Shown piece after piece: positions 35,889 to 47,599 of a stretch of 64,000 nt of DNA (position 1 is its first letter; each line of letters opens with the position of its first letter). Position numbers and translations under genes: made by a program. Origin of the DNA: Euphorbia lathyris (taxonomy: Eukaryota; Streptophyta; Magnoliopsida; Malpighiales; Euphorbiaceae); contig NC_088919.1 in NCBI RefSeq assembly GCF_963576675.1, forward strand, positions 42,430,501-42,494,500, written 5' to 3'. Under the pieces are notes generated by a model that was given only the letters and a program-made list of their open reading frames with translations, was not told the origin of the DNA and did not search any database.

Positions 35889-35929
35889 TTTTTACTTCTC
35901 AGCACACCTCAGGCTTACCTGCAATGTAA

Positions 35930-36866
35930 CTAGTTACTTTTAGGTACCCAATTCCTTTTGGGTCCTGGCTTGTTAGGTTCAACAGGTAAAGCATCATATT
36001 TTATTTTATGGCGACATACTTAGATAGTATGGCCGTTCTTTCCATAGAAGTCACAGCTGACCTTCCGTTTAGGATGTCTCACTGACTGGTCAGCACCCCA
36101 GTGCTGAGCGTGCCAGAACACCTTTGTGGTGTGTCCTTTCTTCCCACAGAAGTCACACTGGACATTTCGCTGAGGATTCCATCTCTGCTGACCAGTACTT
36201 CGGTACTGAGTATTCAGAGAAATATTTTTTTTGTTTGGAACCTTTAGTTGGTTCTGAATAGATGTGACGTCCTTTCTCAGTTTCTTAGAATCTGATTGGA
36301 CCTCAGAGACAAACTTTTGCACAATTCCAATGTTACTATGCAAATCTGAGTTGTCCTGAAGAAGATATCGAAGGTCACTCAGTTTGACCTCCTCAACCTC
36401 GTCACATCGCCTGCTGAGTGCTCTAACCTTTTTATTACACTTTTTGACAAGTGTGTAGAGGTCACTCAGGGCATTGACCATTTCATTTCTGAGCAAGGGT
36501 AGTGATATTACCTCAGTTGAATGTTCCTCATCGTCAGATGCAATGGAGGGGTCAGCATGCTCAGAAACACATGGCTCAGCAAGTTCGTCAGCCATGAAAC
36601 AAATCTTTGCTGACTCAGTGGCATCAGCTTCAGATGATGATGAATCATCACTATCACTCTAGGTTGCCACCATTGCCTTCTTGCCGTTCTTTCTTTCTTT
36701 CCTCAGCGAGGGACAACTTGACTTGATATGGCCAGTTTGATGACATTCAAAGCATGTAATAGGCTTTGAGTTGTCCTTCTTGTACTTGCTGTCGCTGGAG
36801 TCAGCTTTGTACCTATCAAACTTCTTATAAGACTTCTTAGAATATTTGTCATTCTTTTTGAACAAC
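35930..36866 (-). pseudogene. Sirevirus B gag, second half, with stops
   Basis: This is the homologue of 26443-27362. It opens at the Tat-1 junction, carries CFECHQTGHIKSSC, the same TAG (about 36659-36661) as Sirevirus A, the coiled-coil, and two late knuckles. One of these reads CDFYGKNGHT, with Tyr at a zinc-ligand Cys. A TAA at 36020-36022 interrupts the last knuckle, and the frame ends at 35930-35932. The first half is beyond the Tat-1 insertion. Confidence 0.8.
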
Positions 36867-39419
36867 TGTAGACACCGAGTCGGAGGACCTGTGACGAAAA
36901 CCCATAACAAGACGGTTGAAGCGGTTGGTTCCGATAATTTAAAGCAAAAATAATAATAAAAATCACGAGAGGATCTGCAGGGGTTGCGATCATCAAGTGG
37001 ACGGCTCGTGGGTGCTCAGCGGCGTTGGGCGAGCGCCTAGAGGCAGCCGGCGCGCGCCCGGCAGAGCGGGGCACACGCCCAGCGACAGCGGGACGCGCGC
37101 GCCCAACCATTTTTGGCATAGGCCCAAAATTTTTGGGGTCGGGCTACGCCCAAAATTTTTTTGGGATCCGTGCCTATAAAAGGCATGGATCCCCATGCAT
37201 TTAATGAGGGGAATTTTTGGAGACTCTCTCACTCTAAAACATTTTTTAGGCAGAGAAAGTAATTTTTTTGAGAAAAATATTTTTTTTCTTAAAAAATCCG
37301 AATTTCCTAAAAGTTAAAATTTTTACTAAAAACCCGAAAAACACAAAAAACGTAACTTGTGGAATCAACCGACTTCAGCTGTCAATACTGATCTTGAGAT
37401 ATTATCCGAGGACTAGACTCGCTTTATATATTTTATTTATTTATTTATTCATCATTTTAGTTATTTATTTTAAAGTTTTATTTATTTAGTTAATTATTTA
37501 TTTATCACGTTTTATTTATTATTCCGTATTTATTTAATTTTCGTCTCGTGTTAAACAAACGTTTGGTTTTGTTTTTGAAATAAAAAATCTCGTTTTAATA
37601 TCCCAATACGAACCGTGATCCGACTCAAAGGTAGTTCGGGATTAAAAAACGTTGTAATTATAAGTTTTGGTTTTTTTTCTAAATAACGTTTAAAAATAAA
37701 ACGTCGTTTTAGGAGTCTCCGTTATAGACTGTGATCCTATTTTGGTAGTTCGGAGATCCAAAATGATAGAATAGATCTAATCTAAAGTATTTGAATAAAT
37801 CTGGAAAGTATAGGGACTGTTTCTGATATTCTGTCATTTCTGTCACTAACGGCAAATTAGCGACGGATTTTCCGTCGGTAATCTGATGGAATCCGAAAAT
37901 CACCCTTTTAACCCACTTTTCTCAACTTTTTGATATTTATACTTGTGTACATATGTATTTAATTATGTAATATGTTTATAAAAATTATTTTTAAGTCCTA
38001 TAATATTAATTATGTATTATATAGCTATTTATTTCATGTTGAAATTTAATTTGTTTGGATTTAATGTTATAAAGTAATATATGTGTATATATATATATAT
38101 AGTTTTTGGGTTGTTTGGGTTATATTAGCTATTATTAGGTGAAACCATTTTGGGATAAATGATATTCTCTTATTTTGGGATTTTTGCCCATTATTTTTAC
38201 ATAGCTTTAACTAGAATAAAAAATGTATTATATTTAGTATTCTTTCTCATTTTCTTTATTATATCATTTAGTATTTCTTACTCATTTTTATCTATAGATA
38301 TATCCTTATTTTTAGATAAAACTAGGTATATATATGTATTTCTATTTTATTTTTGTATATATGTATATATTTTAAATATATTTGATTGGGTAAATTTGGC
38401 CTTGATTTGTTAATCATTGTAATGATGTTCAAGTAAGGGCTAATTGAGTGAAAAGGGGAAAATAAAAGACAAAAAAAAAAGATTTCAAGTTGTTTGTTTA
38501 AATTAAAGTTTTTCTAGATATTCTTCAAGTGCAAATAAAAGATTTTTGTCATTTTAAACCGCTTCCAAAATATCACGTGTTGAAACCTTAATTCGTTCCA
38601 ACGGCGGATTAAGCGAACCTTGTAATTAAAATCGTCTTCTATTTGTAAATAATAGAGTTTTGAATCGTTTTCTTGTCTAAATGATTTTGTACAAAAATAA
38701 ATGAACTTATATGCTTAATCACGTTTTTTTTTGTTAAAACTTCTTATCTCACATTTTCAAACGCTCGAGTCGTTCCAACAGCGATTCGGGTCGATGTCAT
38801 GTAAATTAACGGGGTTTTGAAACGTACCTAAATCGTTCCAACGGCGATTAAGGTACGAACCATGTAAACAAACTCATTTTTGGGGAATGAGATTAGCTTG
38901 GAATTAGTGTATAGCCTAAAGCATAAAATCACACTGTGAATAAATCAATTCTTTCTTCTCCCCCTCTCTCTTCTATGTATTTTAAATTTATGCAAAATGG
39001 GTGATTCTTTACTAAAATGGCTTTTAATAACATGCTCAAAAACGGTTTTCAAAACGAGAAAGAAAAGGTTTCAAATGAATTTTAAACTTAAAGAAATATG
39101 TGATTAGTCCGTTAGCGCCTAACATGCTAAGTAGGAGGCCGGTGGTTCATAACCGGGCGATGTCGGGGTGCCTAGTAGCCTTTCTCCGGAAAAGAGCTAG
39201 CCTTCTCGGCTCATACCTAAGTTTCCCGAACCCTCACCGGTCTCCCGCAAGGGATCGGTGTTCATTTCCCATTCGTGGGTGGCGACTCTTCCATACTCCA
39301 GGCTCCGGTCCTGCCGAGCAGCTTGATTCCGCGATTGGTTGCTTTCGACGCCAATCACAGCATCTGTCGTCAACGGTGTCCACCCTCCGGTCCGCCCGGG
39401 CGAGGCCGCGGCACCTACA
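36867..39419 (+). repeat. 5' LTR of Tat-1, 2553 bp
   Basis: Starts TGTAGACACCGAGTCGGAGG, ends CACCTACA, and aligns along its length with 48562-51597. Marks shared with Tat-2 are CGACGGATTTTCCGTCG, three to four diverged TCGTTCCAACGGCGATT units (38590-38850), and the GGCGACTC-rich end. The GC-rich palindrome region is short here (about 37000-37120). Confidence 0.9.
37175..37182 (+). promoter_or_regulatory. LTR core promoter (TATA box), Tat-1
   Basis: TATAAAAG is followed by GCATGGATCC. The same position in Tat-2 has TATATAAG followed by GGCACGGATCC. Confidence 0.7.
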
Positions 39420-39421
39420 AG

Positions 39422-39439
39422 TGGCGACTCTACTGGGGA
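39422..39439 (+). promoter_or_regulatory. Primer-binding site of Tat-1
   Basis: TGGCGACTCTACTGGGGA two bases after the LTR. It differs from Tat-2 at one base. The tRNA was not identified with certainty. Confidence 0.7.
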
Positions 39440-41057
39440 AGCGAGAAATTTGATTCCGGAAGGCGTGTATTAAGCCCTTAACGGGGACGGATCGTATTAT
39501 TTCTTTTCGTATGCATTCATAAGCATTATTGCAAACCTTTTGGGTAATTTCCGCGAAACCTCTAGTGCGAGTCCATTCGTCGCTCGAAAGAGGCTAGTGT
39601 AAGTTCCCCCTTACAGTAAGGCGCCAAAGGGTCCCCATCCATTCGTTAGGGGCGAATTTGTGCGGTCCTGTGAGGTCCCGCAATCAGCCGTGTCAGCATA
39701 TAGTAGCCTTAGAAGTTGCCATAGGATTACCCGTTACTATTTTTGATGTGATAAATGAATCAGTTCGTGTTTTCAAATTGCCATGATACGTGTCTAATCC
39801 TAAAATATGTAAAGGAAATGAAGCGATGCGTTAATATATACTCTTAAATCGATATACAAACTACCCCAAAACGTCGAAACAATGCGAACTAAAGACGACT
39901 TAGTCATCTCGTATGAATGGACTTGTGCGACCCGCCTGGTCCCTTTTCGTGTCCCGAAGAAGGCACATGTTCAGGAAATACGTTATGACGTAAGCACGTA
40001 TTTAGTACAAATCGTTTTGATATTAAGGATATTTATATCTCGATTCAAAAGATTATATTAACGATAGCCGTTATTCACATTCTTTAAATACGTTAGGATA
40101 AAGCAAAATTATGACGAAACGAAAACAAAGAACATTTCTGTTTTGAACGACCCTGTTGTAACGTAAAGAGTTTTGTAAACGTGGCCCGTCCCTTCTGAAT
40201 GAAAATGAACTCTTACGTTACGCCTTGTGTTGTTCTTAAGAGAAATGGATATATCCGCAAAAGTGACTAAGAAAAACAAAAATAAACAAACGACCAAAAT
40301 CATTCCGTATCTACGATATATGTCTATCCCGAGAGTAGTTAAAGAAAATGAACCAATGCCGTTAAATACGTGCCTCGAACTGGTATATACGCCGTTTAAA
40401 ATCATGAAGCCGACTTAAGCTAAGAAACCGCATTATCGCACCATATGGACGAGACTGTGGGTTTGACTAATGGATCGATCATTTCGACCGTTACCAAAAC
40501 TACAAGAAGTATGGCCCGATCTGCGTGTTTGCTTGACTTGTGCCTAAATGAAAAAAGAACGGTAATATCCCTACTTCGAATAAGCATGCGATTCAACGAA
40601 ACGTTGATTTTCTATAACCACGCTAGGGTGATATATCCCGTAGATTGGAAGAAATAAAAACTTGTTGCTAGCCGAAAGATTACCGTGCGCTCAAATAAGA
40701 CTCGCTGTCTTCTCACGTAGCCAAAACGAGCAAACGGATTCTTGATGCTAAAAACAAACACGTTACGCGATGAGTCTGTTCCCTAAAATAAAAAGTGATT
40801 TCATCACTAAATAAACACGTGGTTACGTCTCTCGATAGATCCAAAAGATCCCGTCGTAATCCAAAAATCGAGACACGAACCCACGCAAATAAAAGGGAAC
40901 GAGTCATTGTCAATAACAAACGATTGAACCAGAAAAATAACTCATACCACGTCCAAAATCTGAGATGCGTTCAAAGGGTGTCAAAACCGGAACTGATGCA
41001 TCTCGCAAAATGACGAGGGACGAGTTATTCGAAAGGATAATCCAATTGGGTCGATAT
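39440..41057 (+). other. Tat-1 leader, noncoding
   Basis: Long 5' leader between primer site and gag. It parallels 51618-53245 base for base with many substitutions and has no open frame. The 3' limit is the junction with the Athila-type element. Confidence 0.7.
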
Positions 41058-42710
41058 TGATGCGGTTTCTGCGAAACCTCACTAAGGGATAAGTGTACCC
41101 CGTCGTTATCAAGTAATAAATTTCTGGTTTAAGTCCAGGTTATCGTCCACAGGATTTATTTCTGCAAGTATCAAGCTACTCGGTCTCGGATGTTATCTAG
41201 GCTTAGGGGGTTTTGAGTTTGGTTTGTTTAATTAATCTACTCCTAGGTTGAATTATGCTAATCCTAGCTAAGTTATCTAATTCTTAAGTAAGTTATCTAA
41301 TCCTAGCTAAGTTATTCTACGCCTAACTAAGTTACTCTACCCCTAATTGATCTTTCATTAATGAAACTATTCGAAGGAACATGGTATGAACGATAATAAT
41401 CAAGATAGATTATCAAGTCTATTGAATAAAAACCTAATCTGAGTCACTTGTACTCAAGGCGATTAACCCTACTTACCCTCCTGAGGTTCCTAGCTCGTGA
41501 TTCCCTAAGGCCGAAACTAGGACTAAGGCTCAGTAAATTGGCGCTTAATCAACTAAGAGGTTGTCAATCTCCTAGGCTCTAACTAGGTCAGATTCAGCTC
41601 GCAATATGTGCCTACTAGATTTTGGGGCTTTTGAATGAGTTAAACCAATTGAATAAAGCGTAAGACAGAGATTAGACAAATAATCATAGAACAAAACAAG
41701 AGCTAAATTGTTATTAAAGGCGAAGATAATTGTCACAAGATACAATAAGTCAAGTTCGGCAACTGTATCAAAGAGTACAAACATGGAAAGATAAAAGGAG
41801 ATACAAAAATCCCTTTCAGGGAACCTGTTTACTCTGCAGCCGGCGACTTGATCTTAAGGACGGACCTTGGTAATTCCTCGGTAGAAAGCTTTGAAGGAGC
41901 TTCAATGGAGGTTGAGGAAGATGGAGAAGATGAAGAGGAATTACAAGGGGAAAGCTAAAATAATTTACAAAAACGAAAGACATTAAATTACAATGAAGAA
42001 ATCATATTTATAGTCGCATCTCGGGCCTCGTTTTGACCTATTTTCGTGTCCTTGTTAGTGTAGGAAGACGTGGGGCCGAACATGGCTTCGTGGGGGCGGA
42101 ATTGGTCTTTTTGACCAATTCCCGCAGGGCTGCTCGCCGAGCAGGGCAGGCTGCTCGGCGAGCAGGGCTGCTCGCGACGAGCAGCCCCCTGCTCGCTGAG
42201 CAGGCGCCTGCCGGCCTGCTCGCCGAGCAGGCGCCTGGTGGCCTGCTTGGCGAGCAGGCTCCTGCTCGGCGAGCAGAAATGGCCCACGGGGCCCTGCTCG
42301 CCGAGCGTTTTCGCCCGGGGCGTGCTCGAATCTCACCGAGTGTCCTCTAAGTCCCTTTTTCGCCCGAACTTACACCTGCACACGTACAAAAACTCCGAAA
42401 AACATTAGTCCAAAAGCCAAATTGATCCGTCAATCGCTTATTTTGAGCAAACGCTTCGCTTGGTGCGACTTTTGAGGGACCAATCAGCTTCAAAAGATAA
42501 CGGAATCCTAACATGCATGCTATTTCGGCAGTATTTGCCTAAATTGATCACAAAACGAGCCTAAACGACGAAAAGTAAATAGAACGTTTCCAATTCCTAA
42601 TTAACTCACACAAAAGCATTTAAATGCGAGAATTACTCGCTTATTAACCAAATAACTCTAAAACCCGTCCTAAAACCGTACCCAAAGATAGGGGTTTTTG
42701 ACCCCTATCA
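41058..42710 (-). repeat. 3' LTR of the Athila-type element
   Basis: 1653 bp. On minus it begins TGATAGGGGTCAAAAACC and ends GAAACCGCATCA. Minus-strand TATA at 42004-42012. It contains a GC-rich palindrome array (42127-42310) that the cut right LTR no longer has. Confidence 0.9.
42127..42310. repeat. Array of CTGCTCG(G/C)CGAGCAG palindromes in the LTR
   Basis: About eight to ten copies of a 15-base palindrome and its halves (TGCTCGCCGAGCAG, CTGCTCGGCGAGCAG, GCTCGCTGAGCAGG, TTGGCGAGCAGG) are packed in 184 bases, separated by GGCGCCTG-type words. It lies on the upstream (U3) side of the TATA box of this minus-strand element. It could form hairpins or be a cluster of binding sites. Confidence 0.85.
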
Positions 42711-44246
42711 AACCTCCTCGCACTTAAAACTTTACTTGTCCCCAAGTAAACTAAAAAAAACTAAACCCGCCATCACAAGCAAGCTAGAAAACCTCCCGGT
42801 TTGACTAGGTGCTTGACACAACTTCGAGCATCTGTAATTACATGCATTCGGAAATACAAAGTAGAGACACGATATCCAAAAGCCGCATTTCAATTATCAT
42901 GGGTCATAGTTTTAAGCAAATGGACACATGTTCAATTAAACGAGTTTAAGGGGATCGCTAAGTAAAACACCTCACCATAGGTAGTTCACTCATTCACACA
43001 ATTTTGGTGGCTAAGGTGTTTACTCTCGGCTTATGTTCTCGCTTAGGATTATGTTGATTTTGCACGTTCATCCGCGTTCCTCTACTATGCTATATGATTC
43101 CGATGATATCAAAAACAGCCTCTAATCGGGGTTGTAATGTGGTTAGAGGGTTAAAGGTACAACAAGGGTTATTAGTTCTAGCGCTAGAAAAACAAAGTTC
43201 AAAATGGCTTTAGCAAATATGAAGTGATTGAGCTTTTTATTCATCCATTATTCTATTTTTGGGATGTTTTCTTGAGACGTTTTGATTTCAAGAACTGAGG
43301 AATGAAGTTCTCCTTTTTGTTCGTCTCTTTTCTTTTCTTTTTCTATTTTTCCCTCTTTTTTTTCTTTTTGGATAGTGATGCTCAATCACTTCTTAGCCTT
43401 TTGGCTTGCTACTATGATGCCATAAACAAAGACAAAGCGCTAGAGGAAAACAAAGGTTCGATGTGAGCTTTGCAAAAGCTTAGGGTTAAGTAACAAACCA
43501 AGTGATGGCTTGCAAAAATTGGGTTAGAACGAAAGAAAAATCTATAGACTAAAAAAATACAGGCTCAAAGGGGCTTCCTAGAGTGGATGAAAAAGAGAAA
43601 ATAAGGTAAAGAAAAGGGTTAATTCTAGTGAGGCTGATTCGTCGTTTATCATCTCAAATCATTGCATGTAGGTTCAACACAGTATTAGGTGCAAAATATG
43701 TAATCTTTCCACAAGTCAAAGCATTCACACAAAAATGTCAAGAAAAAGAGCTTTTTGATGTTCGCTCTTAGGCTCAAATTCAACTCACAATTCTTTAGGT
43801 TTTAATTTCGTGTTTACTAGTTTTCCCCAAACTCAAGTTCGTGCCTTCAATTCTTAAGTTATCTACCTAAGTAATGATTTTAGCATTTCTTCAAAAGTAG
43901 GGTCTAAATGAAAACTGTAGCTCATGCTTTTACAGATACAAGAGTTGTGTCCTATGCCTAAACTAGTTGTCATGCAATTTTAGATTTGGTTCTCAGCCCT
44001 CAAAGACAAATAACGAAGTTTAGATTCGAAGGAGGTTCACGGTTTTAGGTCCTAAACATGCAAAAACATAAACAAAAACCGAAAATGCTAAACTAAACTA
44101 GACACGACGCAACAAAAATTTAAAATTATACAATTTTTGTAAGTTTGTCTACCCCTCCTCCTCATACTAAAAATATGCAATAAGTTCCAACATTGCATCA
44201 CAAACCATAAAGTACAAGTGCAAAAAGTTAGGGTGGAGAAGACAAC
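42711..44246 (-). other. Athila-type 3' untranslated region with polypurine tract
   Basis: The purine tract AAGTGCGAGGAGGTT (minus, 42711-42725) abuts the LTR. The rest is noncoding and includes a T-rich run near 43300-43370. No gene is seen. Confidence 0.65.
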
Positions 44247-45449
44247 TTACTGATCGGCGGGGGGGGGGGGGGGGTATGGCCAAGGCATGTTGTAGCGCTC
44301 GCAGTAATCTGCCGCTACGTATTCAAGACCCGAAAGCCTTCGGTCCATGTTCTGCTCAAAGTTGGTGAACCGTTGGTCCATCTGCTGAACAGTGTTAAAG
44401 GTCCGTAGGTTAAGATCTCGCATTTCTGCCATCATAGTGTTGATGGCTTGGAACTGGGCCTCCGTCCCCGACGCTTAGTGTTCCCTTTGGTCTCATACCG
44501 TCGCAGGTTCTTCTTCCTCAGGTTCCTCGTCCCTTTGCTGTTGTGGAACTCGTGCTCTTTTTCTCCCCCCTCCGCTAGAGCTTGCTTCTCCGGTTGGGTT
44601 CCTGTTTAAGACTTCTTGAAAAGTAGATTTTCCCAAAAACTTGGAGTTAAGTAAAGTAGGGTAAATAGCAATTTCGGGATTGTCCAAATTTTTGAATTGG
44701 CTCTCAAGCAGGTTGGTAACTAAGTGCCCAAGACCTAGAGAACCGCGTTTCCTACTCGTTTGGCTTGAGAAGCCTTCAAATATGGTCTTAACATTATTCA
44801 CGTGTTTGTGGTTAGCTACACACCATAGAATGAGCAATTCTGTCTTTGAGACTTTATTGCTCTCGGTTTTGCCCAATAAGTTGTGGGCCACAAATTTGTG
44901 AACAAGGTTGAGAAGTGGGTCTAGGAGAGCGACTGGGCTAGCAGTCTGGGAGTTAAAGTCTGATATGCCTGTCAATTGTTCCCAAGCTATATCTTTTGTT
45001 ATAGGTTTCTCAAAGTCTGAGATTGCCTCTAGGTTGTTATAGACTCCCATTAGGGCTGCTAGTGTGGTGCCATCGAGACGGTAAGGTTTACCGTTCAGTC
45101 TAAAAGAATGCTTCCCACCGCCCAAGGGTAGCTCTTTTTTCCAAGTGGTCAAGAATTCCATAGTGAAGTTGTGATAAACTGGAGTCTGTTTTGTGGCTAG
45201 TCTATACCAGCCGTGGAATTTGAGGATTTCATTGAAATCCTTCTTTAAACCTATACTCGATAAATAAGTTTGATCAACAACTATGTGTGTAGCAAGATCT
45301 TGCTTGGAAAATCTATCGTACAATATCCCCTCACGTTCATCAATAAGACCAAAGGGTGGATCATACTTAGCTTGGAGGCTTTCGTCGAACTCGACCTCAG
45401 ATTCGGCTTCATTCTCGACGACGACCTTAGCTTTGCCCTTCCGACCCAT
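44247..45449 (-). pseudogene. ATHILA ORF1-like gene with two late stops
   Basis: The true ATG is at 45449 (MGRKGKAKVVV); upstream codons in frame are not starts. About 318 residues run to a TGA at 44493-44495, then a TAA near 44475, then the same frame continues to 44247. The body has an acidic N-terminus, YHNFTMEFLTTWKK, then RLNGKPYRLDGTTLAALMGV, then LILWCVANHKHVNNVKTIF and LGLGHLVTNLL. The tail has a coiled-coil and a poly-Pro run encoded by the G-run at 44259-44275. In Athila elements this gene sits after pol. Its function is unknown. It resembles the domain of the Sirevirus B extra frame in layout. Both stops look like transitions. Confidence 0.75.
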
Positions 45450-46418
45450 AGTTCTTGAGGAATAGACCAAAAAAATGGAAAAGTTAGGACATATTTACAA
45501 GTTTCAACATAAACCCCCAAACAAGCCATTCATAGGCATAAACCATAGCTTTAGGAACTTAGGGACTAAACCATAAGTATTTAGTCCCTAAGTGTTTTAC
45601 CCGTAATTCACAAATTGATGCAAAATTGGAGATACCCAATGACTAAAACATGGTAAAAATGCAATTCACAACTCTATTGACAAGTTTCTAACTAAAATTT
45701 GAATAGTTGAACTTTGAGCTAAAATGGGGATTTTGCCCAAATTGAGCAATTCCTCCAAATATCCATAAATTGAGAATGGAAATCACACCCAAACTATAAA
45801 TCAATCATTACGTCAACCTAAATTGCAAGGAAATCAAAAATTTAAAAGCAAACAAGATATTAATTTGAGAAAAGAGAGAGAAGCCTAAAACCTAGGTTTT
45901 TCTTAAATCTCAAAAGTTATCACCCTAAGCTAAAATCTAAGCCTAGAAACATGTTAGAAATCAAAAATAGGTAAAGATTCATACCTTATATCTTGAATTC
46001 GGGTTAGAATGGTGGATTTGGGGGGTTAGGTTTTGAAGAAGCAAAAGGAGAAGGAGAAGGGAAGAAAGAAAGAATGGAATAAAAGAAAGAAGAGAGAAGG
46101 GAAGAAGAAGGTGGGGAAGGTGATGATGAGTCACCCCCTTCTTTTTCTTATTCTTTTCTCTTTTCTCTTTTATTGATTCTTTCTTCTTTCCTTCTCTTTT
46201 TTTGGTTCGGGATTTTTTAAAGTCCCGAACAGCCCGTGTCGGCCTAGCCGGCTGACCAGCTCGGCGAGCTGGGCATTGCCTAACTCGCCCGGGTTGGGCG
46301 AAATTCGTTTTTTTTTTTTTTTTAATTTTCTTTTAAACCTGAAAAGTTTTATTAAAACTTGGGTTGCCTCCCAAGAAGCGCTACGTTATAGTCGGTGAGC
46401 TCGACATAGAATTCCCGC
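45450..46418 (-). other. Spacer between gag remnant and ORF1 in the Athila-type element
   Basis: Noncoding, about 970 bases. It contains the AGCGCTTCTTGGGAGGCAAC motif (46362-46381 in inverted form), a T-run at 46307-46322, and an AG-rich leader (46030-46120) just before ORF1. Confidence 0.65.
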
Positions 46419-47381
46419 CTAGGTGTATGCTTCTACTCGGGTTAGGAATTCAAATTCCTGAATAAATAATCCGTACCTACAAAATGGATTAAGAGCCTCT
46501 AATAAGTTTAATGAAAGTAGGAGGCCGAATTTAAACATATTATGAAAAAGTTTGGTTTGCTCCCTTTTGGATTCTCTTGGTAGGTCGAAGAGAATGAAAA
46601 CTTCTGAACAAGGAGTAAATCCAAACTTTTCGAACTTTTGAGGAAAAGGTAGTTGATATACACAAGCTTCGATTTGATCGTTTATTTCTATCACATGATT
46701 TAGAATTTCAGATTTTGAACCGGGGTTGCTTACCGCTTCCGGTTCTTCACTTACCTCGAGTGATGCATGTGATAGTGGACTTGGTTCTACCTTTTTGTCA
46801 TTCCTCAAAGAGATGGCTTGAGCTGATTCCCTTTGTGGGATTTCTATGTTTTCCTTTATGCTTGGGAGAGCATCTCGGGATTGCTTTTGCATCTCTTGGT
46901 TTATTTGAGCCAGTTGGTTGCTCAAGTCCTTGCAAACCTCCTCGTTGATTGTAAGTCGGGCTGATATTCCTTTCAAAAGGGACAACACCTCATCTCGTGA
47001 GCTAGAGGGTTGTGGAGGAACTTGGCTTGCTTGTTCGTAAGGGAACATTCCCAATTCATTTTCCCTGTGCTTATTAACAAACCTATTTGGAGGCCTCAAC
47101 ATGTTAAGGTTCCCGTAGGACAGAGTTGAGTGTTGAGGTCTCCTCCAATCACTACCATAAAAGCTGTAAGAATTGGGGTTAGAATTATACCTTTGGTGAT
47201 TACCCACAAAACTTACACTTTCATTGGTGTTGAGGCTCAGATTTTCCATCAAGATATCCATTTTCTCATTTAAGTCGGCCATGGAGGGATTGGGAGCCTC
47301 ATTCTCCAGGGCATGAATGTATTGTCTTGATGGGATAGTAAGCTTTTGAGCTTGCCACTCGACTTTTTCTTGCCAATTCAT
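46419..47381 (-). CDS. Gag C-terminal half of the Athila-type element, 320 codons
   Basis: Open from ATG 47381 to a stop at 46419. Residues 55-100 hold the Athila Gag signature (SFVGNHQRYNSNPNSYSF, then SDWRRPQ). Residues 130-165 form a short coiled-coil. Then LPSIKENIEIPQ and ISLRNDKKVE correspond to the Gag-protease linker. The last 90 residues are unlike protease or RT, so the frame reads into sequence joined by the deletion. The N-terminal capsid core and zinc knuckles are absent. The start lies only 190 bases from the primer site, so this short form may be what the element makes. No function can be assigned beyond Gag relation. Confidence 0.65.
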   Translation of the reverse strand: MNWQEKVEWQAQKLTIPSRQYIHALENEAPNPSMADLNEKMDILMENLSLNTNESVSFVGNHQRYNSNPNSYSFYGSDWRRPQHSTLSYGNLNMLRPPNRFVNKHRENELGMFPYEQASQVPPQPSSSRDEVLSLLKGISARLTINEEVCKDLSNQLAQINQEMQKQSRDALPSIKENIEIPQRESAQAISLRNDKKVEPSPLSHASLEVSEEPEAVSNPGSKSEILNHVIEINDQIEACVYQLPFPQKFEKFGFTPCSEVFILFDLPRESKREQTKLFHNMFKFGLLLSLNLLEALNPFCRYGLFIQEFEFLTRVEAYT

Positions 47382-47575
47382 TGATCAGAGAATGCTGAGA
47401 AAAAGTGAAGTTCTAGCACAAAAGTTGATGAGTAACAGTATACAGATATGAACAAGTATAGAAAAGTATAAAGAAATCATATATCAATAAGTATAAACGA
47501 TATAAACAAAGATATTCACAATGAATGCCTAAACTAACAAATCAACCTTTGGTTCGATATTGCAGAAGAAATAAA

Positions 47576-47593
47576 TCCCCGGCAACGGCGCCA
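47576..47593 (-). promoter_or_regulatory. Primer-binding site, tRNA-Asp type
   Basis: On minus TGGCGCCGTTGCCGGGGA, the site commonly found in Athila and Ogre elements, six bases from the LTR. It sets the minus orientation. Confidence 0.85.
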
Positions 47594-47599
47594 AAAACT

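Larger units (their letters stand above)
27551..36866 (-). mobile_element. Sirevirus B: Copia element, 3' part to mid-gag
   Basis: Reading right to left it holds mid-gag, pol (protease, integrase, RT, RNase H), an extra 3' frame of about 965 codons, a purine tract and the 3' LTR. This is the Sirevirus order. The 5' LTR and first half of gag lie beyond the Tat-1 insertion at 36867 and are not in the window. It is inserted into the protease region of Sirevirus A, a relative of the same family, in opposite orientation. Confidence 0.9.
36867..41057 (+). mobile_element. Tat-1: Tat-type Gypsy element, 5' part
   Basis: LTR 36867-39419, primer site, then 1.6 kb of leader homologous to the leader of Tat-2 (51598-53245). 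The Athila-type element interrupts it at 41058, so its gag-pol is out of view. It was inserted into the gag of Sirevirus B after ACAAC (36862-36866). Confidence 0.85.

Noticed and set aside
42033..42350. Open frames with repeats such as LLAEQAP
   Set aside because: They come from the palindrome array of the Athila-type LTR.
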